Positions 43,681 to 52,463 of a stretch of 64,000 nucleotides of DNA are shown one piece after another. The translations under genes were made by a program, and so were the position numbers. Under the pieces are notes generated by a model. The model made no database searches, had not been told where the DNA came from, and worked only from the letters and a program-made list of their open reading frames with translations. How positions within the stretch are numbered: the stretch's first letter is position 1; the number at the start of each line of letters is the position of its first letter. Source of the stretch: Chitinophagaceae bacterium UBA4857. GTDB lineage: Bacteria > Bacteroidota > Bacteroidia > Chitinophagales > Chitinophagaceae. Location: assembly GCA_002399735.1 (NCBI GenBank), contig DHEF01000004.1:110010-174009 (forward strand). Reading direction: 5' to 3'.

Positions 43681-44280
43681 TTATTTTGCCGGAAAACATT
43701 GTGGGCCAATTGCCCCACCACCATATTCTAAAATAACTTTGTCAGAGTAAAGAATATATGTACAACTGTCATTGTAGTTACTTTTTAAACTGTCAGGAAT
43801 TGGTTTGTCAAATATGTTATAAAAATATTTACCCATTCCGCTTCTTTGAAATCCAATAATACAGGGTTCGCCACTTTTCACAGAAATACAATTAGCTGCG
43901 TCAAGTTTTTCTTTTAATGTCTTTAAGGTTTCTTTTGTCCAATTGAGTCTTGTCAAAAGAGTGTCGGTCTTTTTGGATTTTAATTTTAAATCCCAATTGC
44001 TGTCATAATTTCCATTGTCCATTAAATGAAAAATGAGTAGTTTGTTGTTGCCCTCAAATTCTATGTCTACCTTTTTGTTACTAGGAACAATGCTATTTAC
44101 ATAAGTTTTTAGATCAGCAATCTGTGTCGCATTTTGATTATAGTTATCTATTAAGTCGTGTTTTGAGTAATGTTTTCCCTCGTCAAAACTAAAAGTTGAA
44201 AACACGTAAAAAATATATCCAAATACAAGTAACAGTCCGCTACCAATAATTACTGAAATCCATTTTAGTGTTTTATTCAT
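43681..44280 (-). CDS. Membrane-anchored hypothetical protein, 199 aa, downstream of a poly-C tract
   Basis: The likely start is the ATG at 44280 (MNKTLKWISVIIGSGLLLVF), which gives one N-terminal membrane helix. The longer frame to 44316 would translate a run of nine C residues and looks artificial. The rest is a polar, lysine/aspartate-rich domain (YNQNATQIADLKTYVNSIVP and LKTLKEKLDAANCISVKSGE) with a cysteine near the middle and the end (SCTYILYSDKVILEYGGGAI). No family is recognised. The C9 tract directly before the start could alter expression by length change. Confidence 0.65.
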   Translation of the reverse strand: MNKTLKWISVIIGSGLLLVFGYIFYVFSTFSFDEGKHYSKHDLIDNYNQNATQIADLKTYVNSIVPSNKKVDIEFEGNNKLLIFHLMDNGNYDSNWDLKLKSKKTDTLLTRLNWTKETLKTLKEKLDAANCISVKSGEPCIIGFQRSGMGKYFYNIFDKPIPDSLKSNYNDSCTYILYSDKVILEYGGGAIGPQCFPAK

Positions 44281-44291
44281 TTCAAAGTGTT

Positions 44292-44300
44292 GGGGGGGGG
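44292..44300. repeat. Nine-base poly-G/poly-C tract upstream of the membrane protein gene
   Basis: Nine G on the plus strand (nine C on the coding strand), 12 bases before the ATG at 44280. Homopolymers of this length are prone to slippage. Confidence 0.8.
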
Positions 44301-44451
44301 CGACAAAGTTGCACACAACTCCTGTATTATACTATCACCCACAATATACAAAAACTATTACTCTTGAAAACCAACCAGTTAGCATCATACTTTTTGTATT
44401 ATTATAATGCCAATATGATATTCTACCCAATAGCATTCCAACAAACCAAGG

Positions 44452-44632
44452 GCTGCCGGATACGACGGGTTTAGTGCGTAAGGCAGTGAAGCACCGGAAC
44501 GGAGCGGAGCCCAAAGCAGCCGTAACGGCTGCTGACCCCGATTAAGAAAAACTACGGCTCATTCTTCACCTTGTTTTTCTAAGTCGGGGGTTAGAAACCG
44601 GAGTTACTATTGTTGACAGCCCCCAATAGTAT
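44452..44632. repeat. A-type dispersed repeat
   Basis: GGGCTGCCGGATACGACGGG, GGTTTAGTGCG, AGCACCGGAACGGAGCGGAG and a right edge GTTACTATTGTTGACAGCCC. It is the closest relative of the copy at 34.1 kb. The gap 44317-44840 has no gene. Confidence 0.7.
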
Positions 44633-44788
44633 TTAGATATTAGATTTTAGTATTTAGACAATGCGGAAACCTGCATTTAGCTTTATCCCTTATGATTTCA
44701 GCTTTCCACAAACAATTGTTAGTGTAAAAAATATTGCTCCGAAAAAATATTAATGTCCGAAAACGGCCGCTAAAAATTTGCTTTCCCT

Positions 44789-44796
44789 TAATTTTG
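44789..44796 (+). promoter_or_regulatory. Candidate -7 box for carB
   Basis: TAATTTTG matches TAnnTTTG and lies 45 bases before the carB ATG. No clear -33 partner. Confidence 0.4.
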
Positions 44797-44840
44797 CGGG
44801 ATTTGTTTTTTCGCTAAGGTTTTAACCCCCGTTTTTTAAA

Positions 44841-47711
44841 ATGCCCAAAGATAATTCCATCAAATCCGTGCTGATTATTGGCAGCGGTCCCATTGTAATA
44901 GGTCAGGCTTGTGAATTTGACTACTCCGGTTCGCAGGCGGCCCGCAGTTTACGTGAGGAAGGTGTACGTGTAACGCTGATTAACAGCAACCCTGCCACTA
45001 TTATGACCGACCCTATGATGGCGGATAAAGTGTATCTATTACCACTTACGGTAGAAAGTATTGAACAGATTTTACAGGAAGCGCAGGACAGTGGAAACCC
45101 CATTGATGCGGTTTTGCCTACCATGGGCGGACAAACTGCCCTTAACCTGTGTAAGGAAGTAGAGGATCTTGGTTTTTGGAAACAATTTAATGTGCGCCTG
45201 ATTGGGGTGGATATTAAAGCTATTGATAAGGCAGAGGACAGGGAACTGTTTCGCCAGTGGATGATTGAAATGGGTATTCAGGTAGCAACAGCAAAAACAG
45301 CAAACTCGTTTTTAGAAGGTAAGGAGTTTGCACAGGAAATTGGTTTTCCGTTGGTTATACGTCCGTCGTTTACCCTGGGTGGTACCGGTGGCGGTTTTGT
45401 ACACGATAAAAGCGAGTTGGATGAGGCACTGAACCGTGGTTTACAGGCATCACCTATACATGAGGTATTGGTGGAGCAAGCGGTATTGGGCTGGAAAGAA
45501 TATGAGTTGGAGTTATTACGCGACAGTGCAGATAATGTATGTATTATATGTACGGTTGAAAACTTTGACCCAATGGGGGTGCATACCGGTGACTCCATTA
45601 CCGTGGCTCCGGCTATGACATTGAGTGATACGGCTATGCAACTTATGCGTAACACGGCTATTGCCATGATGCGCAATCTGGGCAATTTTGCCGGTGGTTG
45701 TAATGTGCAGTTTGCCCTAAATCCTGCTAACGAAGAAATTATAGCTATTGAAATTAACCCGAGGGTTAGCCGTTCATCGGCATTGGCGAGTAAAGCAACG
45801 GGGTATCCTATTGCAAAAATTGCGGCTAAGCTGGCTATTGGTTATCATTTAGATGAGTTAGAAAATCAGATTACCAAAACCACATCTGCTTATTTTGAGC
45901 CGGCACTGGACTATGTAATTGTAAAAATACCGCGTTGGAATTTTGATAAATTTAAAGGTGCCGATGATACTTTAGGTCTACAAATGAAAAGTGTGGGTGA
46001 AGTAATGGGTATTGGCCGCAGCTTTACCGAGGCAGTTCAGAAAGCTTGTCAAAGTTTGGAGAACAACGCCGTTGGTTTAGGTTACTATGGTAAAAGTTTA
46101 ATGCACGCCGAGGAATTATTGGAGTACATTAAAACGCCAAAATGGGATAGAATTTTCCGTATAAAGGATGCTTTGATGGCCGGTATATCGGTAGGTAGTA
46201 TATCTAAAGCAACCAATGGTATCGACCGCTGGTTTTTATACGAAATACAAAAAATATGTAACCTGGAAAAACAACTGGAAAAGTACTCACTGGCTACTTT
46301 ACCAAAAGAGTTGTTGCAGGAAGCAAAAGTAAACGGCTTTAGTGATGAACAATTAAGCCGCATTTTACAAAATGGTACCGAAGATGAAATTTATGAAAAG
46401 CGTAAAGAGCTGGGCATAAAACGTGTATACAAAATGGTAGACACTTGTAGCGCCGAATTTGAAGCTAAAACACCTTATTTCTACAGTACGTTTGAAAGTA
46501 CTACTTCTAATGCCGATGGTACCATTAGCGAACTGGCTAACGAAAGCAAGGTTACCGATAAAAAGAAAATTATTGTACTGGGCAGTGGCCCTAACCGTAT
46601 TGGTCAGGGTATTGAGTTTGACTACTGTTGTGTACATGGTTTACTGGCTATTAAGGAGTGTGGTTACGAAGCCATTATGGTTAACTGTAACCCCGAAACC
46701 GTGAGTACCGATTTTGACATGGCCGATAAATTATACTTTGAGCCGGTTTATTGGGAGCACTTATGGGAAATAATTGAACACGAAAAACCCGAAGGTGTAA
46801 TTGTACAGTTGGGCGGACAAACGGCTTTAAAACTGGCAGAGAAATTAACGGAGCGTGGTATTAAAATTATCGGTACTTCTTTCGATAGCATGGATATTGC
46901 CGAGGACCGTGGCCGTTTCAGTGATATGTTGAAAGAACTTAACATTCAGTACCCCGATTATGGAACCGCTTACGATGTAGATGAAGCAATACAGGTTGCC
47001 AATAAAGTTGGATATCCGGTATTGGTGCGTCCGTCGTATGTATTAGGTGGCCAGCGTATGCGTATTGTTATTAACGATGAGGAAGTGGAAAGCGCCGTTG
47101 TAAGTTTATTAAAACATATACCGGGTAATAAAATATTAATTGACCATTTCTTAGACCGTTGCCAGGAAGCAGAAATTGATGCCTTGTTTGATGGCGAAAA
47201 TTTCCATGTAATGGGTGTAATGGAACATATTGAGCCGGCGGGTATTCACAGTGGCGATAGTAATGCGGTATTACCTGCATTTAACCTTACGCCAATGGAA
47301 GTAACTACCATGGAGTTTTATGCCGAAAAAATTGCAAGGGCATTAAACATAAAAGGGTTAATCAATATTCAGTTTGCGGTAAAAGATGGTAGCGTGTTTG
47401 TAATTGAAGCCAACCCAAGGGCCAGCCGTACCACACCATTTATTGCCAAAGCTTACCAGATACCTTACTTAAATGTAGCCACCAAAATAATGATGGGTAC
47501 ACATACCTTAAAAGACTTTAAGTTTGAAAAGAAATTAAAAGGCTTTGCCATTAAGGAGCCGGTGTTTAGCTTTAGCAAATTCCCTAACGTTAACAAAGAG
47601 CTTGGCCCCGAAATGAAAAGTACCGGCGAAGCCATCCGATTTATAAAAGACTTAAGAGATCCTTATTTCCGTCAGTTATACAAAGACAGAAGTATGTACC
47701 TGAGTAAATAA
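44841..47711 (+). CDS. carB: Carbamoyl-phosphate synthase large subunit without the C-terminal MGS domain
   Basis: 956 residues against about 1,070 in E. coli. Two ATP-grasp halves are intact: half one from IIGSGPIVIGQACEFDYSGS and PSFTLGGTGGGF, half two from VLGSGPNRIGQGIEFDYCCV and PSYVLGGQRMRIV. The oligomerisation region lies between (KELLQEAKVNGFSDEQLSRI). The protein stops just after the second synthetase half (RQLYKDRSMYLSK), so the methylglyoxal-synthase-like allosteric domain is absent. It makes carbamoyl phosphate for pyrimidine and arginine synthesis. The small subunit gene carA is not next to it. A terminator follows immediately. Confidence 0.95.
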   Translation: MPKDNSIKSVLIIGSGPIVIGQACEFDYSGSQAARSLREEGVRVTLINSNPATIMTDPMMADKVYLLPLTVESIEQILQEAQDSGNPIDAVLPTMGGQTALNLCKEVEDLGFWKQFNVRLIGVDIKAIDKAEDRELFRQWMIEMGIQVATAKTANSFLEGKEFAQEIGFPLVIRPSFTLGGTGGGFVHDKSELDEALNRGLQASPIHEVLVEQAVLGWKEYELELLRDSADNVCIICTVENFDPMGVHTGDSITVAPAMTLSDTAMQLMRNTAIAMMRNLGNFAGGCNVQFALNPANEEIIAIEINPRVSRSSALASKATGYPIAKIAAKLAIGYHLDELENQITKTTSAYFEPALDYVIVKIPRWNFDKFKGADDTLGLQMKSVGEVMGIGRSFTEAVQKACQSLENNAVGLGYYGKSLMHAEELLEYIKTPKWDRIFRIKDALMAGISVGSISKATNGIDRWFLYEIQKICNLEKQLEKYSLATLPKELLQEAKVNGFSDEQLSRILQNGTEDEIYEKRKELGIKRVYKMVDTCSAEFEAKTPYFYSTFESTTSNADGTISELANESKVTDKKKIIVLGSGPNRIGQGIEFDYCCVHGLLAIKECGYEAIMVNCNPETVSTDFDMADKLYFEPVYWEHLWEIIEHEKPEGVIVQLGGQTALKLAEKLTERGIKIIGTSFDSMDIAEDRGRFSDMLKELNIQYPDYGTAYDVDEAIQVANKVGYPVLVRPSYVLGGQRMRIVINDEEVESAVVSLLKHIPGNKILIDHFLDRCQEAEIDALFDGENFHVMGVMEHIEPAGIHSGDSNAVLPAFNLTPMEVTTMEFYAEKIARALNIKGLINIQFAVKDGSVFVIEANPRASRTTPFIAKAYQIPYLNVATKIMMGTHTLKDFKFEKKLKGFAIKEPVFSFSKFPNVNKELGPEMKSTGEAIRFIKDLRDPYFRQLYKDRSMYLSK

Positions 47712-47716
47712 AGTTA

Positions 47717-47739
47717 AAAGCCCCGCAAGGGGCTTTTTT
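47717..47739 (+). terminator. Terminator of carB
   Basis: AAGCCCC, loop GCAA, GGGGCTT then TTTTATTTTT. Confidence 0.88.
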
Positions 47740-47751
47740 ATTTTTGGTAAT

Positions 47752-48035
47752 TATTTGTTTACCGGCTGTAATGCTACTATCATCGTCTGTTGTAACCCGA
47801 TAGGGTTGGGATTAAATTTATTTCCAGTGGAAATGAATGTAATACTCTCACTTGTGCTGCAACAACGCGAAGCATCAATGAGGCTAATCCAATAACTAAT
47901 ATCGAATTAATTCTATTGGGCAATTTGTTTCTAACCCCGAGTTTGGCACAGTGCGTTTGATTCGGGGCAGCACCCCGTATTTTAATCGGGGCTGTTCGGT
48001 AATGCTATTGGGCATTATGTAAGTTTCCTTCTTTA
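47752..48035. repeat. Composite B-type repeat block
   Basis: ACCGGCTGTAATGCTACTAT and CATCGTCTGTTGTAACCCG, then CACTTGTGCTGCAACAACG, the inverted CCCCGAGTT/ATTCGGGGC and ACCCCGTATTTTAATCGGGG. It shares the last motif with 61.15 kb. No gene between 47740 and 48176. Confidence 0.65.
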
Positions 48036-48176
48036 TCGGAAAACCTCATTGCCAAATTTTCAAATTTACGAATTGTCAAATTGTTTTCTCTGTGGTTAAA
48101 ATGAACAATTAGTTTCTTAGCAGATTAGATGGTTAATTGAAAGAGCGATGAATGAGGCTATGGTTGGACGTGAAAT

Positions 48177-49204
48177 TTATTTTATATTTTCTTCTACTAG
48201 TTTAGTTAGTAATAATAAACTGTAATCTTTACTCGCTTCTCTATTATATATTGTTATTCCATTCTTGTTAATCATATAAAGTTCAGGTATAGTAGTTATC
48301 CCTAATTCATTAAATAGTTTTTTATCGCCATACACTTGGTGCCAATTCATTTCATACTTTTTTACTGCATTTTGAAATTTTAACGAATCCTCATCTATCG
48401 ATATAGATATTATTTCCAACTTCTCCTTGCCATACTTTTCATAAATTGTTTTTAAAGTTGGTAACTCCTCAATACATGGTGTACACCACGATGCCCAAAA
48501 TTGTATAATTACAAGTTTGCCTATTAGTTTAGAAGATGATAAAGTATCATTGTTTGTATCAACCATTTTGTATGATAAAAAGGGCTTTTTCGATAATGTG
48601 TTTACTTTATTCTGTAGAATACTATGGATATATTGTCCGCCAGTTGTGTGTTTTACTTTGTTGAAAAAATGTGCATTGTAAATGTTTAAAAGACTAAAGA
48701 ATCCGAAAGTTTAAATAAGACTTTTAAATGTTCCTGACTTTTTTTTAGCTCAATTAAATTTTTACTAAAATAATCAGTAAATGCATATTTAATGTCTTTT
48801 ACAAATTTTTCATAATGAGGCCCGCCAAATTTATTATAGCTAATTATGTTTGACGATTTTTTTTCATCCGGGAAAAAGGGGATGCTATCTTTTGTACGTT
48901 CTCGGATTACAGCAAGGGCTTTCCCTTTTTTAAAAAAATAGTTTTCAGAAGGCGGAAACGTCGAATCAGATATTTTGTATCGAATGGTTAATTGTCCGTA
49001 TTCTGCATTTATAACTCCTTTCCATTGTATGCGTTCTTCATTCAAATCAATGTTTTGAGTGTTTATACCGTCAAATATTTCCATTGTTGTTTTCCTGATG
49101 TCAAGCTTATCTTTCGGAAATATAATTTTAACAAAAGCGGAATCGTTACCACTAACAGATAAATTAGAAATAGAAAAAAGCAGTATTAGGTAGCATGCTT
49201 TCAT
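48177..49204 (-). pseudogene. DUF4369-TlpA-like thioredoxin protein split by a frameshift
   Basis: The 5' half (49204-48686) has a signal peptide and a DUF4369-like domain (FPKDKLDIRKTTMEIFDG, RIQWKGVINAEYGQLTIRYK). The 3' half (48566-48177) is a thioredoxin fold with the active site WASWCTPCIEELPTLK and the cis-Pro in GITTIPELYMI. Between them another frame stays open and sensible (LLNIYNAHFFNKVKH, QYIHSILQNKVNTLSKKPF), so a single frame change near 48695 splits one gene of about 340 codons. The intact form would be a periplasmic membrane-linked thiol-disulphide protein. It could be a decayed gene or a sequencing error. Confidence 0.72.
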
Positions 49205-49489
49205 ACAAAATGATTAAATGAATGTATTGAATTTAATCAGTTAGAAAAACTATCCTCTTAGTTTTTTAATTTCTTTAACTGTCTTTATTCATCTAAACAA
49301 GATTGCTGGTGCGTATTCAAGTTGGCTGAAAAAAGTATTCCCAGAAGTCCCCTCTCTGCATTCGGAATGAAGGCCGTTGGAAATGTAGGACTCCGGCATT
49401 TCGACCAAAGGGAGAAAACCCCTGCTACAAATAGGAGTATAGGTTTAACAAAGTATTACTTCTCTTTATTCAGCATTACTAATCTTTAT

Positions 49490-49680
49490 AAAGAGAAAAC
49501 TCCGTGTACCTCTGTGGCCAAACTCCATTAACTCTGTGGTAAAAAACTGCGCAGACGCCAGCATGGTGTCTCTACAAACGCTAATTATCACATTTTCAAA
49601 TCGTCAAATTGTTTTCCTTCGTGTACCTCTGTGACAAAACTCCTTAAACTCTGTGGTTGAAAATCTGTGTGATACACATT
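49490..49680. repeat. CACAGAG-type repeat with a GACGCCAGCATGG hairpin
   Basis: CTCCGTGTACCTCTGTGG and ACTCTGTGG recur here. AGACGCCAGCATGGTGTCTC lies at about 49552. Bases 49205-49489 hold only AT-rich and unclassified sequence. Relatives at 36.06, 58.1 and 61.25 kb. Confidence 0.65.
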
Positions 49681-49709
49681 CTATGGTCAAGCCAATTAAC
49701 CAATAACCA

Positions 49710-51053
49710 TTAACTATTAACGGCATTTTTCTTATTCCATTTTAAAAACCGTAAGGTTAAAAATATGGCCGAAAAACTTAAGCCGATAATTAACCCCAGC
49801 CAAATACCATTTGCACCCATATTATAATAAAAGGCAAGCAAACAACCAATGGGAATGCCCAATACCCAATAAGCAATGGCAATAAATAAAGTAGGAATAT
49901 TTACATCTTTTACACCACGTAATAACCCGGCGGCAATGGCTTGTAAGGCATCAGAAATTTGAAAGATGGCCGCAAATAATAACAAGGTAGCGGCAATGGT
50001 AATTACTTCTGTTTCATGATTGAAAAAAGTGGGTAATTGCCAGCGGAATACGGTAAAAGTAATACAGCATAACACCCCGTAAATAAGTGCTAAACCCAAT
50101 GTGCTTTTTCCTATAAAACCAATCTTGGTGAGTTGCTTGGCGCCAAAAGCATTACTCACCCGTATAGATCCTGCTTGCGATAAACCTAAAGAAACCATGA
50201 AGGTAAAGGATGCACAACTGAGCGCTATTTGGTGCGCTGCTTGTGCCTGTGCGCTGATGGTACCGATGATAATACCTGATACAGCAAAAGCACCTGCTTC
50301 CATACCAATTTGCAGACTACTGGGTATACCAATTTTTAGCAATTGTTTCATGGCGGCACTGCGTAATTTCCATTGGTTTTTTCTTACGGCCATAAATGGA
50401 CGGAAAACACGATGTCTTAAAATAACAATAGCAAGTGCAACAAAAATCAAGGTCCGTGTAATTAAAGTAGCATAACCTGCGCCTTCCAGTTCTAAACGGG
50501 GGAACCCCCAGTTGCCATAAATTAATAACCAGTTCAGGAAAAAGTTTATCGGTATGGCCGATAAAGAAAGCACCATAGCTGTTTTGGTGTATTGCAGTCC
50601 ATCGGCAAATTGTTTAAGAGCCATAAACAATATCATGGGAATAATGGAAGTGCTCATTAAATCCATAAAAGGTAAGGCCAGTTGTACTACCTCAGGATCT
50701 TGTCCTAAATGCCACAATACATTTTTTCCTAAATGCAATCCAAATGATATAAGTAAGCCTGCAACAACACACAATAAAATACCATTAAAAAAATAATGCG
50801 AAACCAATTGTCGGTCGTGACGACCTTGTGCCATAGATACCATTTGCGCTACCGAAACAGTAATGCCTATGCCAAAGATGAAAGGTATGTTTATTACCTG
50901 CAACACCAATGAGGCTGCTGCCAGTTCTTTATAGCCAACAAAGCCAATCATAGCTGTATCCAGCAAATGCAAAGACATTTGTGACAGCTCACCTAAAATT
51001 ATGGGGAACGCTAATTGTAATGTTTTCCTTCCCTCAGATCTGTACGTCATCAT
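49710..51053 (-). CDS. MATE-family multidrug efflux transporter
   Basis: 447 residues with twelve predicted helices in two halves. The first half begins GRKTLQLAFPIILGELSQMS and contains LDTAMIGFVGYKELAAASLV; the second half shows PSSLQIGMEAGAFAVSGIII and SVSNAFGAKQL-like text (here RVSNAFGAKQLTKIGFIGK). It exports cationic drugs or metabolites using a Na+ or H+ gradient. The substrate is not predictable. It is monocistronic; its start MMTYRSEG could be either Met. Confidence 0.93.
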   Translation of the reverse strand: MMTYRSEGRKTLQLAFPIILGELSQMSLHLLDTAMIGFVGYKELAAASLVLQVINIPFIFGIGITVSVAQMVSMAQGRHDRQLVSHYFFNGILLCVVAGLLISFGLHLGKNVLWHLGQDPEVVQLALPFMDLMSTSIIPMILFMALKQFADGLQYTKTAMVLSLSAIPINFFLNWLLIYGNWGFPRLELEGAGYATLITRTLIFVALAIVILRHRVFRPFMAVRKNQWKLRSAAMKQLLKIGIPSSLQIGMEAGAFAVSGIIIGTISAQAQAAHQIALSCASFTFMVSLGLSQAGSIRVSNAFGAKQLTKIGFIGKSTLGLALIYGVLCCITFTVFRWQLPTFFNHETEVITIAATLLLFAAIFQISDALQAIAAGLLRGVKDVNIPTLFIAIAYWVLGIPIGCLLAFYYNMGANGIWLGLIIGLSFSAIFLTLRFLKWNKKNAVNS

Positions 51054-51164
51054 AAGCGGGCAAAATTAGCTTGTTTATTGGCAGGTACAAAATTGGTGAT
51101 GAAATATTAAAGTAAGGAGAAAGGTATAAGGGGCGTAGGGCGTAAGGGAGAAGGTGATAAAACC

Positions 51165-51264
51165 TGTCATGCTGAGCCTGACGAAGCATATGGATAAGTT
51201 TGATTGTGCTGATGGTTCCGTTTGTCAAGCTCCCACGCTATGCGGGGTTAAAACAGGGTGACAA
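51165..51264. repeat. Inverted-repeat element, CTGAGCTTGACGAAG family, copy 3
   Basis: The left arm is TGTCATGCTGAGCCTGACGA. The right arm carries CCCACGCTATGCGGGGTTAA and ends AACAGGGTGACAA, the same insertion as copy 2 in opposite orientation. Confidence 0.75.
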
Positions 51265-51286
51265 GTTGTTGAATAGAAAAAAGACT

Positions 51287-51425
51287 GTGACATAACACGA
51301 TGCTGAATAACGATATGCAGCCGAAGTGTGCGACGCAACAGAAGCTGATTAGAATTACTGCAGCCGACTACATAAGCATTGTACTTATGTTAATAAGCGG
51401 CTTAAGCCAAAAGAAAGCGTTGGGC
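51287..51425. repeat. B-type dispersed repeat
   Basis: It starts CATAACACGATGCTGAATAA and contains GTGTGCGACGCAACAGAAGC and AGAATTACTGCAGCC. No gene lies between 51054 and 51502. Confidence 0.5.
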
Positions 51426-51502
51426 CTTTAACCTTACACCCTAAACCCTAAACCTTCCTTCTTAATCAATAATGCCTTATTTTTAAAGCTTAAAAAAGTT
51501 AC

Positions 51503-52315
51503 ATGAAACAATGTATTGTCTTTTTATTTACCAGTATGGTAATATATGCTTGCAGTAGTAGTAAGCCATATAGTAAAACCAATAAGCAATATAAAAAACA
51601 AGCTGCCTCCTACGCGGCTATATTAAAAGCTTATCCGTTAAAAGATTCGACTGGCTTACCCTATGCAACCGACTTTGTAGGTACAACCAATTTTAGTATG
51701 CGTAAACCTAACTATGTAATTATACATCATACAGCGCAAAACAGTTGCGAACAAACATTACGCACTTTTACTTTGCCGCGTACGCAGGTAAGTTCGCATT
51801 ATGTAATTTGTAAAGATGGAACCGTACACCATATGTTGCACGATTTATTGCGGGGGCATCACGCAGGTGTTAGTAAATGGGGCAACACAACAGATTTAAA
51901 CAGCAGTAGTATAGGGATAGAAATTGATAATAACGGCAGCGAAGTATTTACCGATGCACAGATTGGTAGTTTACAAATTTTGTTGGGGAGGTTGAAAAAT
52001 GCTTACCAAATTCCGACCGGTAATTTTATTGGCCATTCGGATATTGCACCGGGCCGTAAGGTGGACCCAAACAATAATTTTCCCTGGCAACAACTTGCCG
52101 GAAATGGCTTTGGTCACTGGTACGACACAACCAATGTACAGGTACCGCCGGACTTTAATGCTTTACAAGCCCTGCGTATTGTAGGTTATAATATTGCAAA
52201 GCCGCAGGCAGCCATACAATCGTATCGTTTGCATTTTACTCCGCAGGATACCAGTAAAGCCTTAACCGAGGCCGATAAAAAGATATTGACCAGTCTGGTA
52301 AATAAATATCAGTAA
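51503..52315 (+). CDS. N-acetylmuramoyl-L-alanine amidase (AmpD-like) lipoprotein
   Basis: 270 residues. The lipobox VIYAC places the lipidated Cys at 17, so it is anchored in the outer envelope rather than cytoplasmic like AmpD. The Amidase_2 domain shows zinc ligands in YVIIHHTAQ (His75, His76) and later GHSDIAPGRKVDP, plus VSSHYVICKDGTVHHMLHD and SIGIEIDNNG. It cleaves the amide between MurNAc and L-Ala in peptidoglycan, helping turnover or recycling. It stands alone. Confidence 0.93.
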   Translation: MKQCIVFLFTSMVIYACSSSKPYSKTNKQYKKQAASYAAILKAYPLKDSTGLPYATDFVGTTNFSMRKPNYVIIHHTAQNSCEQTLRTFTLPRTQVSSHYVICKDGTVHHMLHDLLRGHHAGVSKWGNTTDLNSSSIGIEIDNNGSEVFTDAQIGSLQILLGRLKNAYQIPTGNFIGHSDIAPGRKVDPNNNFPWQQLAGNGFGHWYDTTNVQVPPDFNALQALRIVGYNIAKPQAAIQSYRLHFTPQDTSKALTEADKKILTSLVNKYQ

Positions 52316-52463
52316 TGGATGTTAACCAGCGTCAAATGTTGTGAAACTGTTAACGCCACTTGTTTTTTAGGGTTACAGCCTTAATTTCGGGGACTGTACA
52401 GATAAAGGATGTAACGTCTGTACGTGTTTAATTACCAATGCTAAATGTTTAACACAGAAAATA

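Noticed and set aside
48686..48710. Programmed -1 frameshift in the DUF4369/TlpA gene
   Set aside because: No canonical slippery heptamer is in the right frame before the stop; a mutation or sequencing error is simpler.
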